From positions 1 to 64,000 of the forward strand of contig NZ_CABVHQ010000006.1 of the NCBI RefSeq assembly GCF_902497895.1: DNA of 64,000 bases. The letters run 5' to 3'. This document shows, piece after piece, positions 42,884 through 51,276 of this stretch; positions within the stretch are counted from its first letter, which is position 1, and each line of letters opens with the position of its first letter. The position numbers and the translations under genes are program-made. The stretch is from Pseudomonas fluorescens (GTDB taxonomy: Bacteria > Pseudomonadota > Gammaproteobacteria > Pseudomonadales > Pseudomonadaceae). Below the pieces are notes generated by a model that saw only the letters and a program-made list of their open reading frames with translations, made no database searches and had not been told where the DNA came from.

Positions 42884-42945
42884 GCGATAGTCGTCATTTC
42901 TGTCGCCATGCTCCACGACACGGATGGCATGGATTGTCGCCGGTG
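42884..42945 (+). repeat. TGTCGCC array, copy C (partly decayed)
   Basis: TGTCGCC at 42901 and 42935, again 34 bp apart. TGTCGCCATGCTCCACG (42901-42917) is identical to the reverse complement of array A, and the preceding GCGATAGTCGTC corresponds to GCGACTGTCGCC. It ends just before the stop of the P4-type integrase gene. Confidence 0.75.
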
Positions 42946-42949
42946 ATGC

Positions 42950-44206
42950 TTAGCGTATCGGCACCACGTTACGGTCCCTGGTTTGATTGATGGCAGATGC
43001 CGACAGGCTGCCGGTGGCCGCCTTCTGGATATGTTCACTCCACCAGGCCATCATCGGACGCCGGCGTTCGATGTAATCGGTCCGGTTGTAGGCGCTACGA
43101 ACTTCGTCCTTGTCGACATGCGCCAGCGCGACCTCGATCAGCTCCGGATCCCAGCCATGCTCATTCAGGATGGTGCTCGCCATCGAGCGCAAGCCGTGGC
43201 TGACTAGACGGTCCTGAAAGCCCATGCGCTTCAACGCCATGTTGGCGGTCTGGCTATTGGCATGGGTGCGGGGGTTTCTATCTGAGGGGAACACGTACTC
43301 TCTGTTACCGCTGAGTTGCTTGAGCGTCTCCAGTAACGAAAGTGCCTGATCGGTAAGAGGGATTGTGTGCGGCCGACGCTTTTTCATGCGCTCTGGCGGA
43401 ATGGTCCAAATGCACTTGTCGAAGTCGATATCTGCCCATCGTGTGGTGGCTGCTTCGGCAGGGCGGGTCATCGTGTGCAACTGCCATTCGATCAGGCAGC
43501 GGGTCGTGCGCTTGATGCTGGCGTTCGCGATTTCCATCATGAGCTCGGGAAGCTCCTCAGGTGGTAGCGCAGCCATGTTCTCTTTCTTGGGTTTCTTGAA
43601 CACCGCCCGAATTCCATTGAGGGGGTTCGCAAATATCAGCCCGGAGTTGACCCCGTAGGTCATGATCTCGTTGAGTCGTTGGCTCAATCGTTTCACGGTT
43701 TCGAGGCTCCCTTTGGCCTCGATTGGGCGAAGGATCTTGATAACCATCGGAGCAGTGATTTGAGAGAGCGGCGTTGTTTTCATGCTTGGGAAAACATGAA
43801 GCGTCAGCGATCTCCAAATGTCTTCGGCGTAGGCTTTGGTTACGGAGTCTTTCTTCAGCTCGAACCAGGCAGTGGCCACCTTCTCGAAAGTGTGTTCAAT
43901 CTCAGCAAGTTTGGCTTGCCTTACCTCGTCACGCTGGGTTTTGGGATCAGTGCCCAAAGCGAGCAACTCACGCGCCTCTGCGGCTTTCTTCCGGGCGTTG
44001 GCTAGGGAGAGGTCGGGGTAAGGACCAAGCGCCATGTTGATACGGCTTCTGGTCAACGGCTCGCGGTAATTGAAATTCCACATCATCGAGCCGCTGGCGC
44101 GTACTCGAAGCTGCAAGCCATCGCCGTCGCTGAGGACGAAGTCTTTACCAGTTGCCTTGACCGCCTTGAGCTGGCGATCGGAGAGGCGGGTTGCGTTAGT
44201 AGGCAT
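42950..44206 (-). CDS. P4-type tyrosine integrase (DUF4102 N-terminus)
   Basis: 418 aa from ATG 44206, preceded by GGAGGT 6 nt upstream; the longer frame is rejected. N-terminal DUF4102 part (FVLSDGDGLQLRVRASGSMM, ALGPYPDLSLANARKKAAEA), central core-binding domain, C-terminal catalytic domain with Arg in HTMTRPAEAATTRW, SHGLRSMAS (His-x-x-Arg), LAHVDKDEVRSAYNR (His, Tyr). These integrases insert genomic islands at the 3' ends of tRNA or tmRNA genes; ssrA ends 187 bp from the start codon and is the obvious target. Confidence 0.95.
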   Translation of the reverse strand: MPTNATRLSDRQLKAVKATGKDFVLSDGDGLQLRVRASGSMMWNFNYREPLTRSRINMALGPYPDLSLANARKKAAEARELLALGTDPKTQRDEVRQAKLAEIEHTFEKVATAWFELKKDSVTKAYAEDIWRSLTLHVFPSMKTTPLSQITAPMVIKILRPIEAKGSLETVKRLSQRLNEIMTYGVNSGLIFANPLNGIRAVFKKPKKENMAALPPEELPELMMEIANASIKRTTRCLIEWQLHTMTRPAEAATTRWADIDFDKCIWTIPPERMKKRRPHTIPLTDQALSLLETLKQLSGNREYVFPSDRNPRTHANSQTANMALKRMGFQDRLVSHGLRSMASTILNEHGWDPELIEVALAHVDKDEVRSAYNRTDYIERRRPMMAWWSEHIQKAATGSLSASAINQTRDRNVVPIR

Positions 44207-44359
44207 GGGGGCTACCTCCAGCACCGTTTTGGTATCCTGAAAATAGCATTTGGTAGTCCGGGATACCACCTGGGATACCAAAGCGCCTGGAACTCAGAAA
44301 CTCTCCAAAGACCCCAAAGGCGCCGAACCCCCTGTATTCATTGAATTTCAGGCACAAAA

Positions 44360-44381
44360 AAAGACGTCCGTGGACGTCTTT
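44360..44381 (-). terminator. Terminator of ssrA
   Basis: AAAGACGTCC (44360-44369) and GGACGTCTTT (44372-44381); on the minus strand it is followed by a run of seven T. Located 11 bp after the ssrA 3' end. Confidence 0.85.
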
Positions 44382-44392
44382 AGATGATGAAG

Positions 44393-44786
44393 TGGTGGAG
44401 CCGGGGGGATTTGAACCCCCGTCCGCCAGTACTCCGCTGTCGGTACTACATGCGTAGCCGTGTCTATTAAGTTAACCCTCAGCGACCCGACGGGCAGGGT
44501 GCATTGGGCGAGTTGTGTGAGTTTTAGCCGCTTCGTCCACAACGTACTGCACGGCGATTCTGTTCTATATGACAATCACTTTGGGTTTACAGACATCCCC
44601 TGATGATTGCTGGACCCGAAGGTACCAGGAGGGAAGGGCTAAGGCTGCTTACGCAGCGAGAGCGTATTCCCCGTAGGTTTCGTCATTGGCAACTATAGAA
44701 AGTTGCAACAGTGGATTTACGAGTTCTGTTACCAACTCGGCATGCACCTAAAGTTTCGCAACCGGCGTCGAATCCTAAACGGCCCC
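44393..44786 (-). ncRNA. ssrA: Transfer-messenger RNA (tmRNA)
   Basis: 394 nt. 5' end GGGGCCG pairs with CGGCTCC before the 3' ACCA; T-arm GTTCAAATC is at the 3' end. The tag reading frame is at 44649-44690 on the minus strand and encodes ANDETYGEYALAA followed by TAA, the resume codon being GCC. tmRNA rescues stalled ribosomes together with SmpB (encoded at 54245-54727). The 3' end next to the P4-type integrase marks it as the insertion target of the island. Confidence 0.96.
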
Positions 44787-44883
44787 GAACTCACTGCTCT
44801 GTGAATCAATTCAAGCAGCAAGCACGTGTAGTGTACGTCAACGCGGTCCATAAGGCCAACCCGAAGGTTGGCCTGTCCGCGCG

Positions 44884-45159
44884 TCACTTGTTGGCCGGGT
44901 TTCGGGTCTGGATTTTTTGCAGTGTCGAGCTTGTTTCGTCGATGCATTTCTTGTCGTCGCCAGCGGCCTGGGCCTTTTTAGCTTTTTCCAGCGAGGCTTT
45001 TACGTTGTCCACGGCGGTCTCTGATGTCGAGGGTGCGGTGGTCAGCGCGTCTTCGATGGCTTGTATATTTGCCGCACAAAGATCTTTGTCCGCAGCAAAC
45101 ACCGGTGAGGCCAACATTGCAGCGGTGATGAACAATCCAGCAATTGCAGAACGCTTCAT
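44884..45159 (-). CDS. Small exported protein, 91 aa
   Basis: ATG 45159 with AAGGAG upstream. Signal peptide MKRSAIAGLFITAAMLASPV ending in FAADK, cleavage after Ala-Phe-Ala likely. The mature part is helical with two Cys (LCAANIQ and KKCIDET), probably a disulfide in the periplasm. No named family. Core gene between ssrA and the lactate operon. Confidence 0.75.
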   Translation of the reverse strand: MKRSAIAGLFITAAMLASPVFAADKDLCAANIQAIEDALTTAPSTSETAVDNVKASLEKAKKAQAAGDDKKCIDETSSTLQKIQTRNPANK

Positions 45160-45328
45160 GGGTATCTCCTTATGCATGACGGCTCGGTGCTGCCGGTCGA
45201 TGGGGCCGCTGGCCGAGGTGGTTAAAAGCCCATTCATGGGGTCTCGCTAAATGACTATAGCCGCACGCCGGCATTCGGTATTTTTTGCCGATTGAATGGA
45301 AAAAGCCGGTCATACCGCAGCAAAGCGC

Positions 45329-45358
45329 AAAAAAAAGGGGCGAAAACGCCACTTTTTT
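45329..45358. terminator. Terminator of the lactate operon
   Basis: On the minus strand AAAAAAGTGGCG-TTTT-CGCCCCTTTTTTTT, 12 nt after the dld stop: GC stem with A-tract on one side and T-tract on the other, so possibly bidirectional. Confidence 0.8.
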
Positions 45359-45370
45359 AACAGATCGCCC

Positions 45371-48181
45371 TTATACAGTGCGTGCTTTAGTCACCCGGTC
45401 CACCAGGTAGACCAGCCCGTGATAGTCGATCCCGCCATGCTGGCTCAGGCCGATTTCGCAGGTGCGGCTGGTGGAGATGCCTTCGCTGCAATGCTGCACC
45501 GCGTCCTTCAAGGTGCGTAGCGAGTGGGCATTCAATTGCGGCGTAGTGAAACCTTTGTCGCCGGCAAAACCGCAGCAGTGAATACCTTCCGGGATGACCA
45601 CGTTCTTGCTGCAACGCCGGGCCAGATCGATCAACGCCTGGCTTTCGCCCAGGTGCTGAGTGCTGCAGGTGACGTGCACCGCAATCGGTTCTTCCTGGGG
45701 GGTGAAGTCCAGCCGGTCCATCAAATGGGTGCGAATGAAGCGCACCGGATCGTATATATCCAGGCGCACTTCCCCGAGGTCTTGCACCAGGCGCAGGGTG
45801 CAGGGGCTGGTGTCGCAGTAGATCGGGTCGAGGCCGCCGCGGCTGGCGTGCAGGAGTGCCCCAATCATTTCCTGGCGTTTGTGTTCGGCTTGTTCCGCAT
45901 AACCTTTGGAGGCAAATGGTTGACCGCAGCACAGGCTGTCCAGGTTGTCCGGGAACACCACCTGGTAACCGGCCTTTTCCAGCAGGCCGCGGGTTTTGTC
46001 GTAGAGCGACATCTGCTCCTTGTCGCCTGCGGCGGGTCCCATGACTCGTGACACGCAGGCGGCCAGATAAACCACCCGCGGACGATGGTCCGTCACCGTC
46101 GGGCTGAAGCGAATGGCCCGCTCCGGTTGCGGCATGGCGTTGGTCCATTGCGGGACTTTACCTTTGGACACCTTGGTCACTGCCGCAGAGATCTTCGCCA
46201 GCCGTGGCGCGCCCAACAACATCCGCGCACCGTTGGCCGCATGCAGGGTGAAGCGCGCGCCTTGCAGTGCGGTTTCAAAGTGCATACCCAGCCAGTCAGC
46301 GGTTTTGATGTGAGTGGCGGTGCGGCCACGCAGTTTCTTCACCAGTTCACCGGTGTTGATCCCGACCGGGCAACGTTGCGCACACAGTCCGGTGGCGGCA
46401 CAGGTGTCGAGGCCTTGATATTCGTAGGCTTGTTCCAGTTCGGTGGTGTCGATGCCGGCGCGTTTTTTTGCCTGGATATCGCGCCAGATCACAATGCGCT
46501 GGCGTGGGCTGAGGGTCAGGCCTTTCGACGGGCAGACCGGTTCGCAAAAACCGCACTCGATGCACTTATCCACAATCTCGTCGGCGGCGGGCAGTGGCTT
46601 GAGGTGTTTGAGGTGGATCTGCGGATCTTCGCTGAGGACCACGTCCGGGTTGAGAATCCCCCTTGGATCCAGCAGACGCTTGAGCTGCCACATCAACTGG
46701 TACGCGTCGCTGCCCCATTCCAGTTCCACGAAAGGCGCCATGTTGCGGCCGGTGCCGTGTTCGGCTTTCAGCGAGCCGCCGAATTCCACTGCCACCAGTT
46801 GCGCGACGTCGTCCATGAAGGCCTGGTAACGCGCGACTTCTTCGGCGCTGTTGAAGCCTTGGGTGAAGACGAAATGCAGGTTGCCTTCCAGGGCATGGCC
46901 GAACAGGATCGCTTCGTCGTAGTGGTGCTTGTCGAACAGCTCGATCAGGCGGTTTACGCCGAGGGCCAGTTGTTCGACCGGGAAGGTCACGTCTTCGATG
47001 ATCACCGTGGTCCCGGTTTTGCGCACCGCGCCGACCGCGGGGAAGGTGTCTTTACGGATCGCCCAGAGTCTGGCGTTTTCCACCGGGTCTTCGGTGAAGT
47101 CGACCTGTTTTTCCACCGGGAACGCGACCAGCGAAGCCATGATCTGCGTCAGTTGTTCCTGCAGCAGCTTTGAGGTGGCGGCGCGGGATTCGATCAGCAA
47201 GGCGCAGGCGTTGGCCGACAGTTGCTGGACGAAGGCCGGCATTCCGGGTTTGTCCTGCACCGAGCGCATGCTGCGACGGTCCAGCAGTTCGACCGCTGAG
47301 ACCGGTTGGCTTTTCAGCACGCTGACGGCGTTGCAGCAGGTCTCGACATCGGGGAAGACGATCAGCGCCGAAGCTTTGTTCGGATGGTCGATCACGGTGT
47401 CGTAGGTCACCGCGCTGATAAAACCGAGAGTGCCTTCGGAGCCGACCAGCAGGTGGCTGAGAATATCCAGTGGTTCGTCGAAATCCACCAGGGCATTGAG
47501 TGACAGGCCGGTGGTGTTTTTCAGGCGATATTTATGGCGGATTCTTGCGGCCAGTTCGGTGTTGGCGCGAGTCTCGCGACCGAGGGTTGCCAGGCGTTCC
47601 AGCAAGTCCCGATGACTATCACGCAAGGCCGCGACGCTGGCCGGGTCTTCTGTATCGATGCGGCTGCCGTCCGCCAGGACCAGGCGAATTCCGGCCAGGG
47701 TGTGATAGGTGTTTTGCGCGGTACCGCAGCACATGCCGCTGGCGTTATTGGCCACAATGCCGCCGATTTTGCAGGCGTTGATCGAGGCCGGGTCCGGGCC
47801 GATCTTGCGCCCGAACGGGGCCAGCCAGGCATTTGCCTGAGCGCCGATGACACCCGGTTGCAGGCGGATCTGCGTGCCCTCGCCACGTACTTCGCGGCCG
47901 TTCCAGTTATCGCCGAGGACGATCAGCACCGAGTCGCTGATGGCCTGGCCCGAGAGGCTGGTGCCGGCGGCGCGGAAGGTCACTGGAACCTGGTCACGTT
48001 GCGCCAGCTTGAGCAGGGCAACCACTTCGTCTTCGGACTCGACGCGAATCACCAGCTTGGGAATCAACCGATAGAAGCTGGCGTCAGTGCCAAACGCGAG
48101 GGTCGAGAGCGGGTCATCAAAACGTCGATCCTGGGGAATCAGTTGCTGTGCATCACGCAGAAAAGCGGCCGGTAGACTCAT
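45371..48181 (-). CDS. dld: FAD and Fe-S D-lactate dehydrogenase (Dld/GlcD type)
   Basis: 936 aa. N-terminal FAD-binding domain (VPVTFRAAGTSLSGQAISDS near 55, PDPASINACKIGGIVANNAS near 130, LVGSEGTLGFISAVTYDTVI near 245), FAD-oxidase C domain with EHGTGRNMAPFVE, then 4Fe-4S motifs CIECGFCEPVCPSKG and CAATGLCAQRCPVG, and two CCG domains (SLCCGQPFASKGY, IHCCGFAGDKGF). This fused architecture is that of the membrane-associated D-lactate dehydrogenase of pseudomonads. Last gene of lldP-lutA-lutB-lutC-dld, overlapping lutC by 4 nt. Confidence 0.92.
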   Translation of the reverse strand: MSLPAAFLRDAQQLIPQDRRFDDPLSTLAFGTDASFYRLIPKLVIRVESEDEVVALLKLAQRDQVPVTFRAAGTSLSGQAISDSVLIVLGDNWNGREVRGEGTQIRLQPGVIGAQANAWLAPFGRKIGPDPASINACKIGGIVANNASGMCCGTAQNTYHTLAGIRLVLADGSRIDTEDPASVAALRDSHRDLLERLATLGRETRANTELAARIRHKYRLKNTTGLSLNALVDFDEPLDILSHLLVGSEGTLGFISAVTYDTVIDHPNKASALIVFPDVETCCNAVSVLKSQPVSAVELLDRRSMRSVQDKPGMPAFVQQLSANACALLIESRAATSKLLQEQLTQIMASLVAFPVEKQVDFTEDPVENARLWAIRKDTFPAVGAVRKTGTTVIIEDVTFPVEQLALGVNRLIELFDKHHYDEAILFGHALEGNLHFVFTQGFNSAEEVARYQAFMDDVAQLVAVEFGGSLKAEHGTGRNMAPFVELEWGSDAYQLMWQLKRLLDPRGILNPDVVLSEDPQIHLKHLKPLPAADEIVDKCIECGFCEPVCPSKGLTLSPRQRIVIWRDIQAKKRAGIDTTELEQAYEYQGLDTCAATGLCAQRCPVGINTGELVKKLRGRTATHIKTADWLGMHFETALQGARFTLHAANGARMLLGAPRLAKISAAVTKVSKGKVPQWTNAMPQPERAIRFSPTVTDHRPRVVYLAACVSRVMGPAAGDKEQMSLYDKTRGLLEKAGYQVVFPDNLDSLCCGQPFASKGYAEQAEHKRQEMIGALLHASRGGLDPIYCDTSPCTLRLVQDLGEVRLDIYDPVRFIRTHLMDRLDFTPQEEPIAVHVTCSTQHLGESQALIDLARRCSKNVVIPEGIHCCGFAGDKGFTTPQLNAHSLRTLKDAVQHCSEGISTSRTCEIGLSQHGGIDYHGLVYLVDRVTKARTV

Positions 48182-48849
48182 TGGTCCTCCAGGATCAGCA
48201 CGACCAGGTCTTTCGGGCCGTGAGCGCCGTAAGCCAGGATTTGTTCGATATCGGCAGTCTTCGACGGGCCGGACACCAGCAAGGCGTTGGTCGGCATGCC
48301 TTGGGCCCAGTTGAATTGCTGTTGTACCTGATAAAAGTTGTCATGGATTTCGCTGGCCTTGAGCAGGGCGAAATGCACCGGTGGCACCAGGCTCATCAAG
48401 CGCGGCTCTTCGCGGGTCGGCCAGATAATCAGGCTGCCCGTGGCGGCGATGGCGCCGAGGGTGGTGGTGAGGCTGGCCGGGGTGTCGTTGAACAACTCGG
48501 CTTTCCATTCTTCCACGGGGCGGTCGTAGGCCTTGAGCGTCGGCAGCGTCGGATGTTGTGCCCAATGCTCGGTCACGCGCTGGCCGTGTGGCGTCGTTGG
48601 CGCGATCAGCAGGCTGGGCAGTTGGCGGTCATGCAGCAATTGTGCGAGCAGTTCCGGCCAGGCCTGTTCGCGGGTCAGGTGGATTTCGGTGTGGACCGCT
48701 TCCATCAGTTTGCGCAATTGGGCGATGCGCTGTTCCGGTGGATAGGTCCAGGGCTCGGTGACCAGCGCTTCGTCGAAGTTATCGGCCAGCGGCGTAGTGC
48801 CGGTCAGGCTGTTGCGCAGTTTGTTGAGGATATTCTGCTTGGCGCTCAT
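48178..48849 (-). CDS. lutC: Lactate utilisation protein C
   Basis: 223 aa from ATG 48849 (MSAKQNILNKLRNSL). LUD domain: NLDSFDEAL-like NFDEALVTEPWTYPPEQRIA, LLIAPTTPHGQRVTEHW, AATGSLIIWPTREEPRLMSL and VPPVHFALLKASEI. LutC is the small LUD subunit of the LutABC L-lactate oxidase complex. It overlaps lutB by one base (TGATG) and dld by 4 nt. Confidence 0.93.
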   Translation of the reverse strand: MSAKQNILNKLRNSLTGTTPLADNFDEALVTEPWTYPPEQRIAQLRKLMEAVHTEIHLTREQAWPELLAQLLHDRQLPSLLIAPTTPHGQRVTEHWAQHPTLPTLKAYDRPVEEWKAELFNDTPASLTTTLGAIAATGSLIIWPTREEPRLMSLVPPVHFALLKASEIHDNFYQVQQQFNWAQGMPTNALLVSGPSKTADIEQILAYGAHGPKDLVVLILEDQ

Positions 48850-50303
48850 CAACGATCTCCCTGTTTGGCCAGGTGTTCGCGGGCCATGTCATGCAGTGAA
48901 CGGGCGGCAGGCTTCGGCGCGCTGTGGTTTTGCGTCCAGGGGCCGACGTTACTTGGCGTCAAGCCGCGCAGGCGGGTGGCGCAGAAGACGAACAACCGAT
49001 ACAAGGTCGGCGAAGCATTGAGCCGGGCCCAGGCATTCCAGATGAAGCGTTCCTTGCGCGAGTACTTGCTGCCCTGGCCGCGCATCACTTGATTGGGGCT
49101 GTCCGGGGCTTTGACGTTTTCTTCGCGCAGGCGGCGCAGCAACGCCGGGATCGGAATCTTTACCGGGCACACTTCACCGCAGGCGCCGCACAACGACGAA
49201 GCACTCGGATGATCCGGGACTTTCGCCAGGCCGACCATATGCGGGGTGATGATTTTACCGATCGGGCCGGGGTAAACCTCGCCGTAGGCATGTCCACCGA
49301 TGCGGGTGTAAACCGGGCAATGGTTCATGCAGGCGCCGCAGCGGATGCAGTTCAGGGTCTGGCGCAGTTCGCTGTCGGCAAAGGCCTGACTGCGACCGTT
49401 GTCCAGCAGCACCAGGTGCACTTCTTGCGGACCGTCGAGTTCATGGGCCTTGCGTGGGCCGGAGATCATGTTGACGTAGGTGGTGATCGGCTGGCCGAGG
49501 GCCGAGCGTGTCAGCAGCGACAGTAGCGGTACAACGTCGCGCAGGTTCTCGACGACTTTCTCGATCCCGGTAACGGCAATGTGCACCGGCGGCACGGTGG
49601 TCGACATGCGGCCGTTGCCTTCGTTCTCCACCAGCAGCAGGGTGCCGGTTTCGGCCACGGCGAAGTTGACGCCGGAGACGCCGATGTCTGCCTCGAAGAA
49701 TTTCTGCCGCAAGACTTTGCGACCGATCTGAATGAGTTGGTCAACGTCCTTGGTGTACTCCACGCCAAGTTTGTCGTGGAACAAGGACGCGACCTGACCG
49801 GCATTCTTGTGGATCGCCGGCATAATGATGTGTGAAGGCTTCTCGTGGTCGAGCTGGACGATGAATTCGCCCATGTCCGACTCCAGGCATTCAATGCCTT
49901 GAGCCTCGAGGACATGGTTCATCTCCATCTCTTCGCTGACCATCGATTTGCCCTTGATCACTTGCCGCGCCTCGTGAGCGCGGATGATCGATAAGACGAT
50001 GCCATTGGCCTCGTCCACCGTTTCCGCCCAGTGCACTGTCACACCGTTGCGGGTCAGGTTCTGTTCAAGCTGCTCGAGCAGATCGGGCAGCCTGGATAAC
50101 GCACGAGCGCGGACCGCATTGCCGAGCGTTCGCAAATGTTCCCGTTCGTGGGCATCGCTGAACGACGCCGCACGTTTGCTCATCAGTGAATCCATCGCGC
50201 TGCGAAAATTGTTTCGCAGTTGCGGGTCGGCCAGGGCCTCGTGAGCCCGAGCGCGAAAATCTTCTTCAATGGCAACCGTTGGAATCAGCGTGGAAGTGTT
50301 CAT
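48849..50303 (-). CDS. lutB: Lactate utilisation protein B, iron-sulfur subunit
   Basis: 484 aa from ATG 50303. LUD domain in the first 300 residues (KGKSMVSEEMEMNHVLEAQG, FAVAETGTLLLVENEGNGRM), then ferredoxin-type clusters CIRCGACMNHCPVY and CGACGEVCPVKIPI. Core subunit of the LutABC L-lactate dehydrogenase. 4-nt overlap with lutA. Confidence 0.93.
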   Translation of the reverse strand: MNTSTLIPTVAIEEDFRARAHEALADPQLRNNFRSAMDSLMSKRAASFSDAHEREHLRTLGNAVRARALSRLPDLLEQLEQNLTRNGVTVHWAETVDEANGIVLSIIRAHEARQVIKGKSMVSEEMEMNHVLEAQGIECLESDMGEFIVQLDHEKPSHIIMPAIHKNAGQVASLFHDKLGVEYTKDVDQLIQIGRKVLRQKFFEADIGVSGVNFAVAETGTLLLVENEGNGRMSTTVPPVHIAVTGIEKVVENLRDVVPLLSLLTRSALGQPITTYVNMISGPRKAHELDGPQEVHLVLLDNGRSQAFADSELRQTLNCIRCGACMNHCPVYTRIGGHAYGEVYPGPIGKIITPHMVGLAKVPDHPSASSLCGACGEVCPVKIPIPALLRRLREENVKAPDSPNQVMRGQGSKYSRKERFIWNAWARLNASPTLYRLFVFCATRLRGLTPSNVGPWTQNHSAPKPAARSLHDMAREHLAKQGDR

Positions 50304-51124
50304 CGAGCACCTCCGGTACGCTGCCAGAGGAAGCTGGCCAGATGTTGGCCACGCAACGCTTCTTGCTGTTTTTCCAGCGAGCCATTGATGTTCATCAAAC
50401 AGCCGCAGTCGGCACTCAGCACCTGGTGCGCGCCGGACTCCTTCAGCGCGCGGGTCTTGTCGATGACCATCGCGCCGGAAATGTCCGGCATTCGGACGCT
50501 GAACGTCCCGCCAAAGCCACAGCATTCGCTTTCGTGGCTGTGTTCTACCCGTTCCACGTTGCTCAGTTGCGACAACAACTCACGCCCGTGCAGATGGGTG
50601 TTCATTTCCCGCCGCGCCGAGCACGAGGTGTGCAACGCCACCTTGACCGGTTGGCCGCTGTCCTTGAGCTGCACCTTGCAGACAAACAACAGGAACTCGG
50701 CGAGTTCATAAGTCCGTGCCGCCAGGGCCTGAACCTGTTGCAGCGTGTCCGGCTCGTCCTTGAACAAGTCGGCGTAGTGTTCGCGCAGCATTCCCGCGCA
50801 GGAACCCGAAGGCACCACCACCGGATAGTCCCCGGCGAACAGCGCCAGTTGCGAGCGCGCTACTTGCCGTGCCTGATCGGTGTAACCCGAGGTGTAGGCC
50901 GGTTGCCCGCAACAGCTTTGCCCTTGCGGATACTCGACACGAATACCTTCGCGTTCGAGCAGGTGAATCGCGTCCATCCCGGCTTCGGGGTAGAACAAGT
51001 CGACCACGCAGGTACCGAACAGGTAGACCCGCTGCGGTTTTTCGCTGGGGTACTGGCGCGGTTCGGGGATTGGCGGTGCGACGCGGGTCGCGTTCGGCAC
51101 GGCGTTGTAAAAAAGCTCACTCAT
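50300..51124 (-). CDS. lutA: Lactate utilisation protein A
   Basis: 274 aa from ATG 51124 with GGAGA upstream. Two CCG domains: GQSCCGQPAYTSGY near 85 and ESECCGFGGTFSVRMPDIS near 205, the heterodisulfide-reductase-like cysteine-rich units that bind a special 4Fe-4S cluster. Subunit of LutABC, which oxidises L-lactate to pyruvate. Lies 153 bp after lldP. Confidence 0.93.
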   Translation of the reverse strand: MSELFYNAVPNATRVAPPIPEPRQYPSEKPQRVYLFGTCVVDLFYPEAGMDAIHLLEREGIRVEYPQGQSCCGQPAYTSGYTDQARQVARSQLALFAGDYPVVVPSGSCAGMLREHYADLFKDEPDTLQQVQALAARTYELAEFLLFVCKVQLKDSGQPVKVALHTSCSARREMNTHLHGRELLSQLSNVERVEHSHESECCGFGGTFSVRMPDISGAMVIDKTRALKESGAHQVLSADCGCLMNINGSLEKQQEALRGQHLASFLWQRTGGAR

Positions 51125-51276
51125 CAGGCGTGTCTCCGGGTGGTCCCGGTTATCCGTCTGCGGCAGCGGCTGAAATATACAGCGTGAAGCTTTCAGCAGC
51201 CTTGCAGACCGGGTTGTGAATAGCTGACGCCGGGGTCGTGGCCCGGCGTCGGTTTTTACCCTAAAGAGTGTGGCAC

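Noticed and set aside
44711..45250. 179-aa frame on the plus strand over ssrA and the exported protein gene
   Set aside because: Antisense to a gene with signal peptide and ribosome site, and overlaps the tmRNA 5' end.
46085..47173. 362-aa frame antisense to dld
   Set aside because: Shadow of the Fe-S and FAD domains encoded on the other strand.
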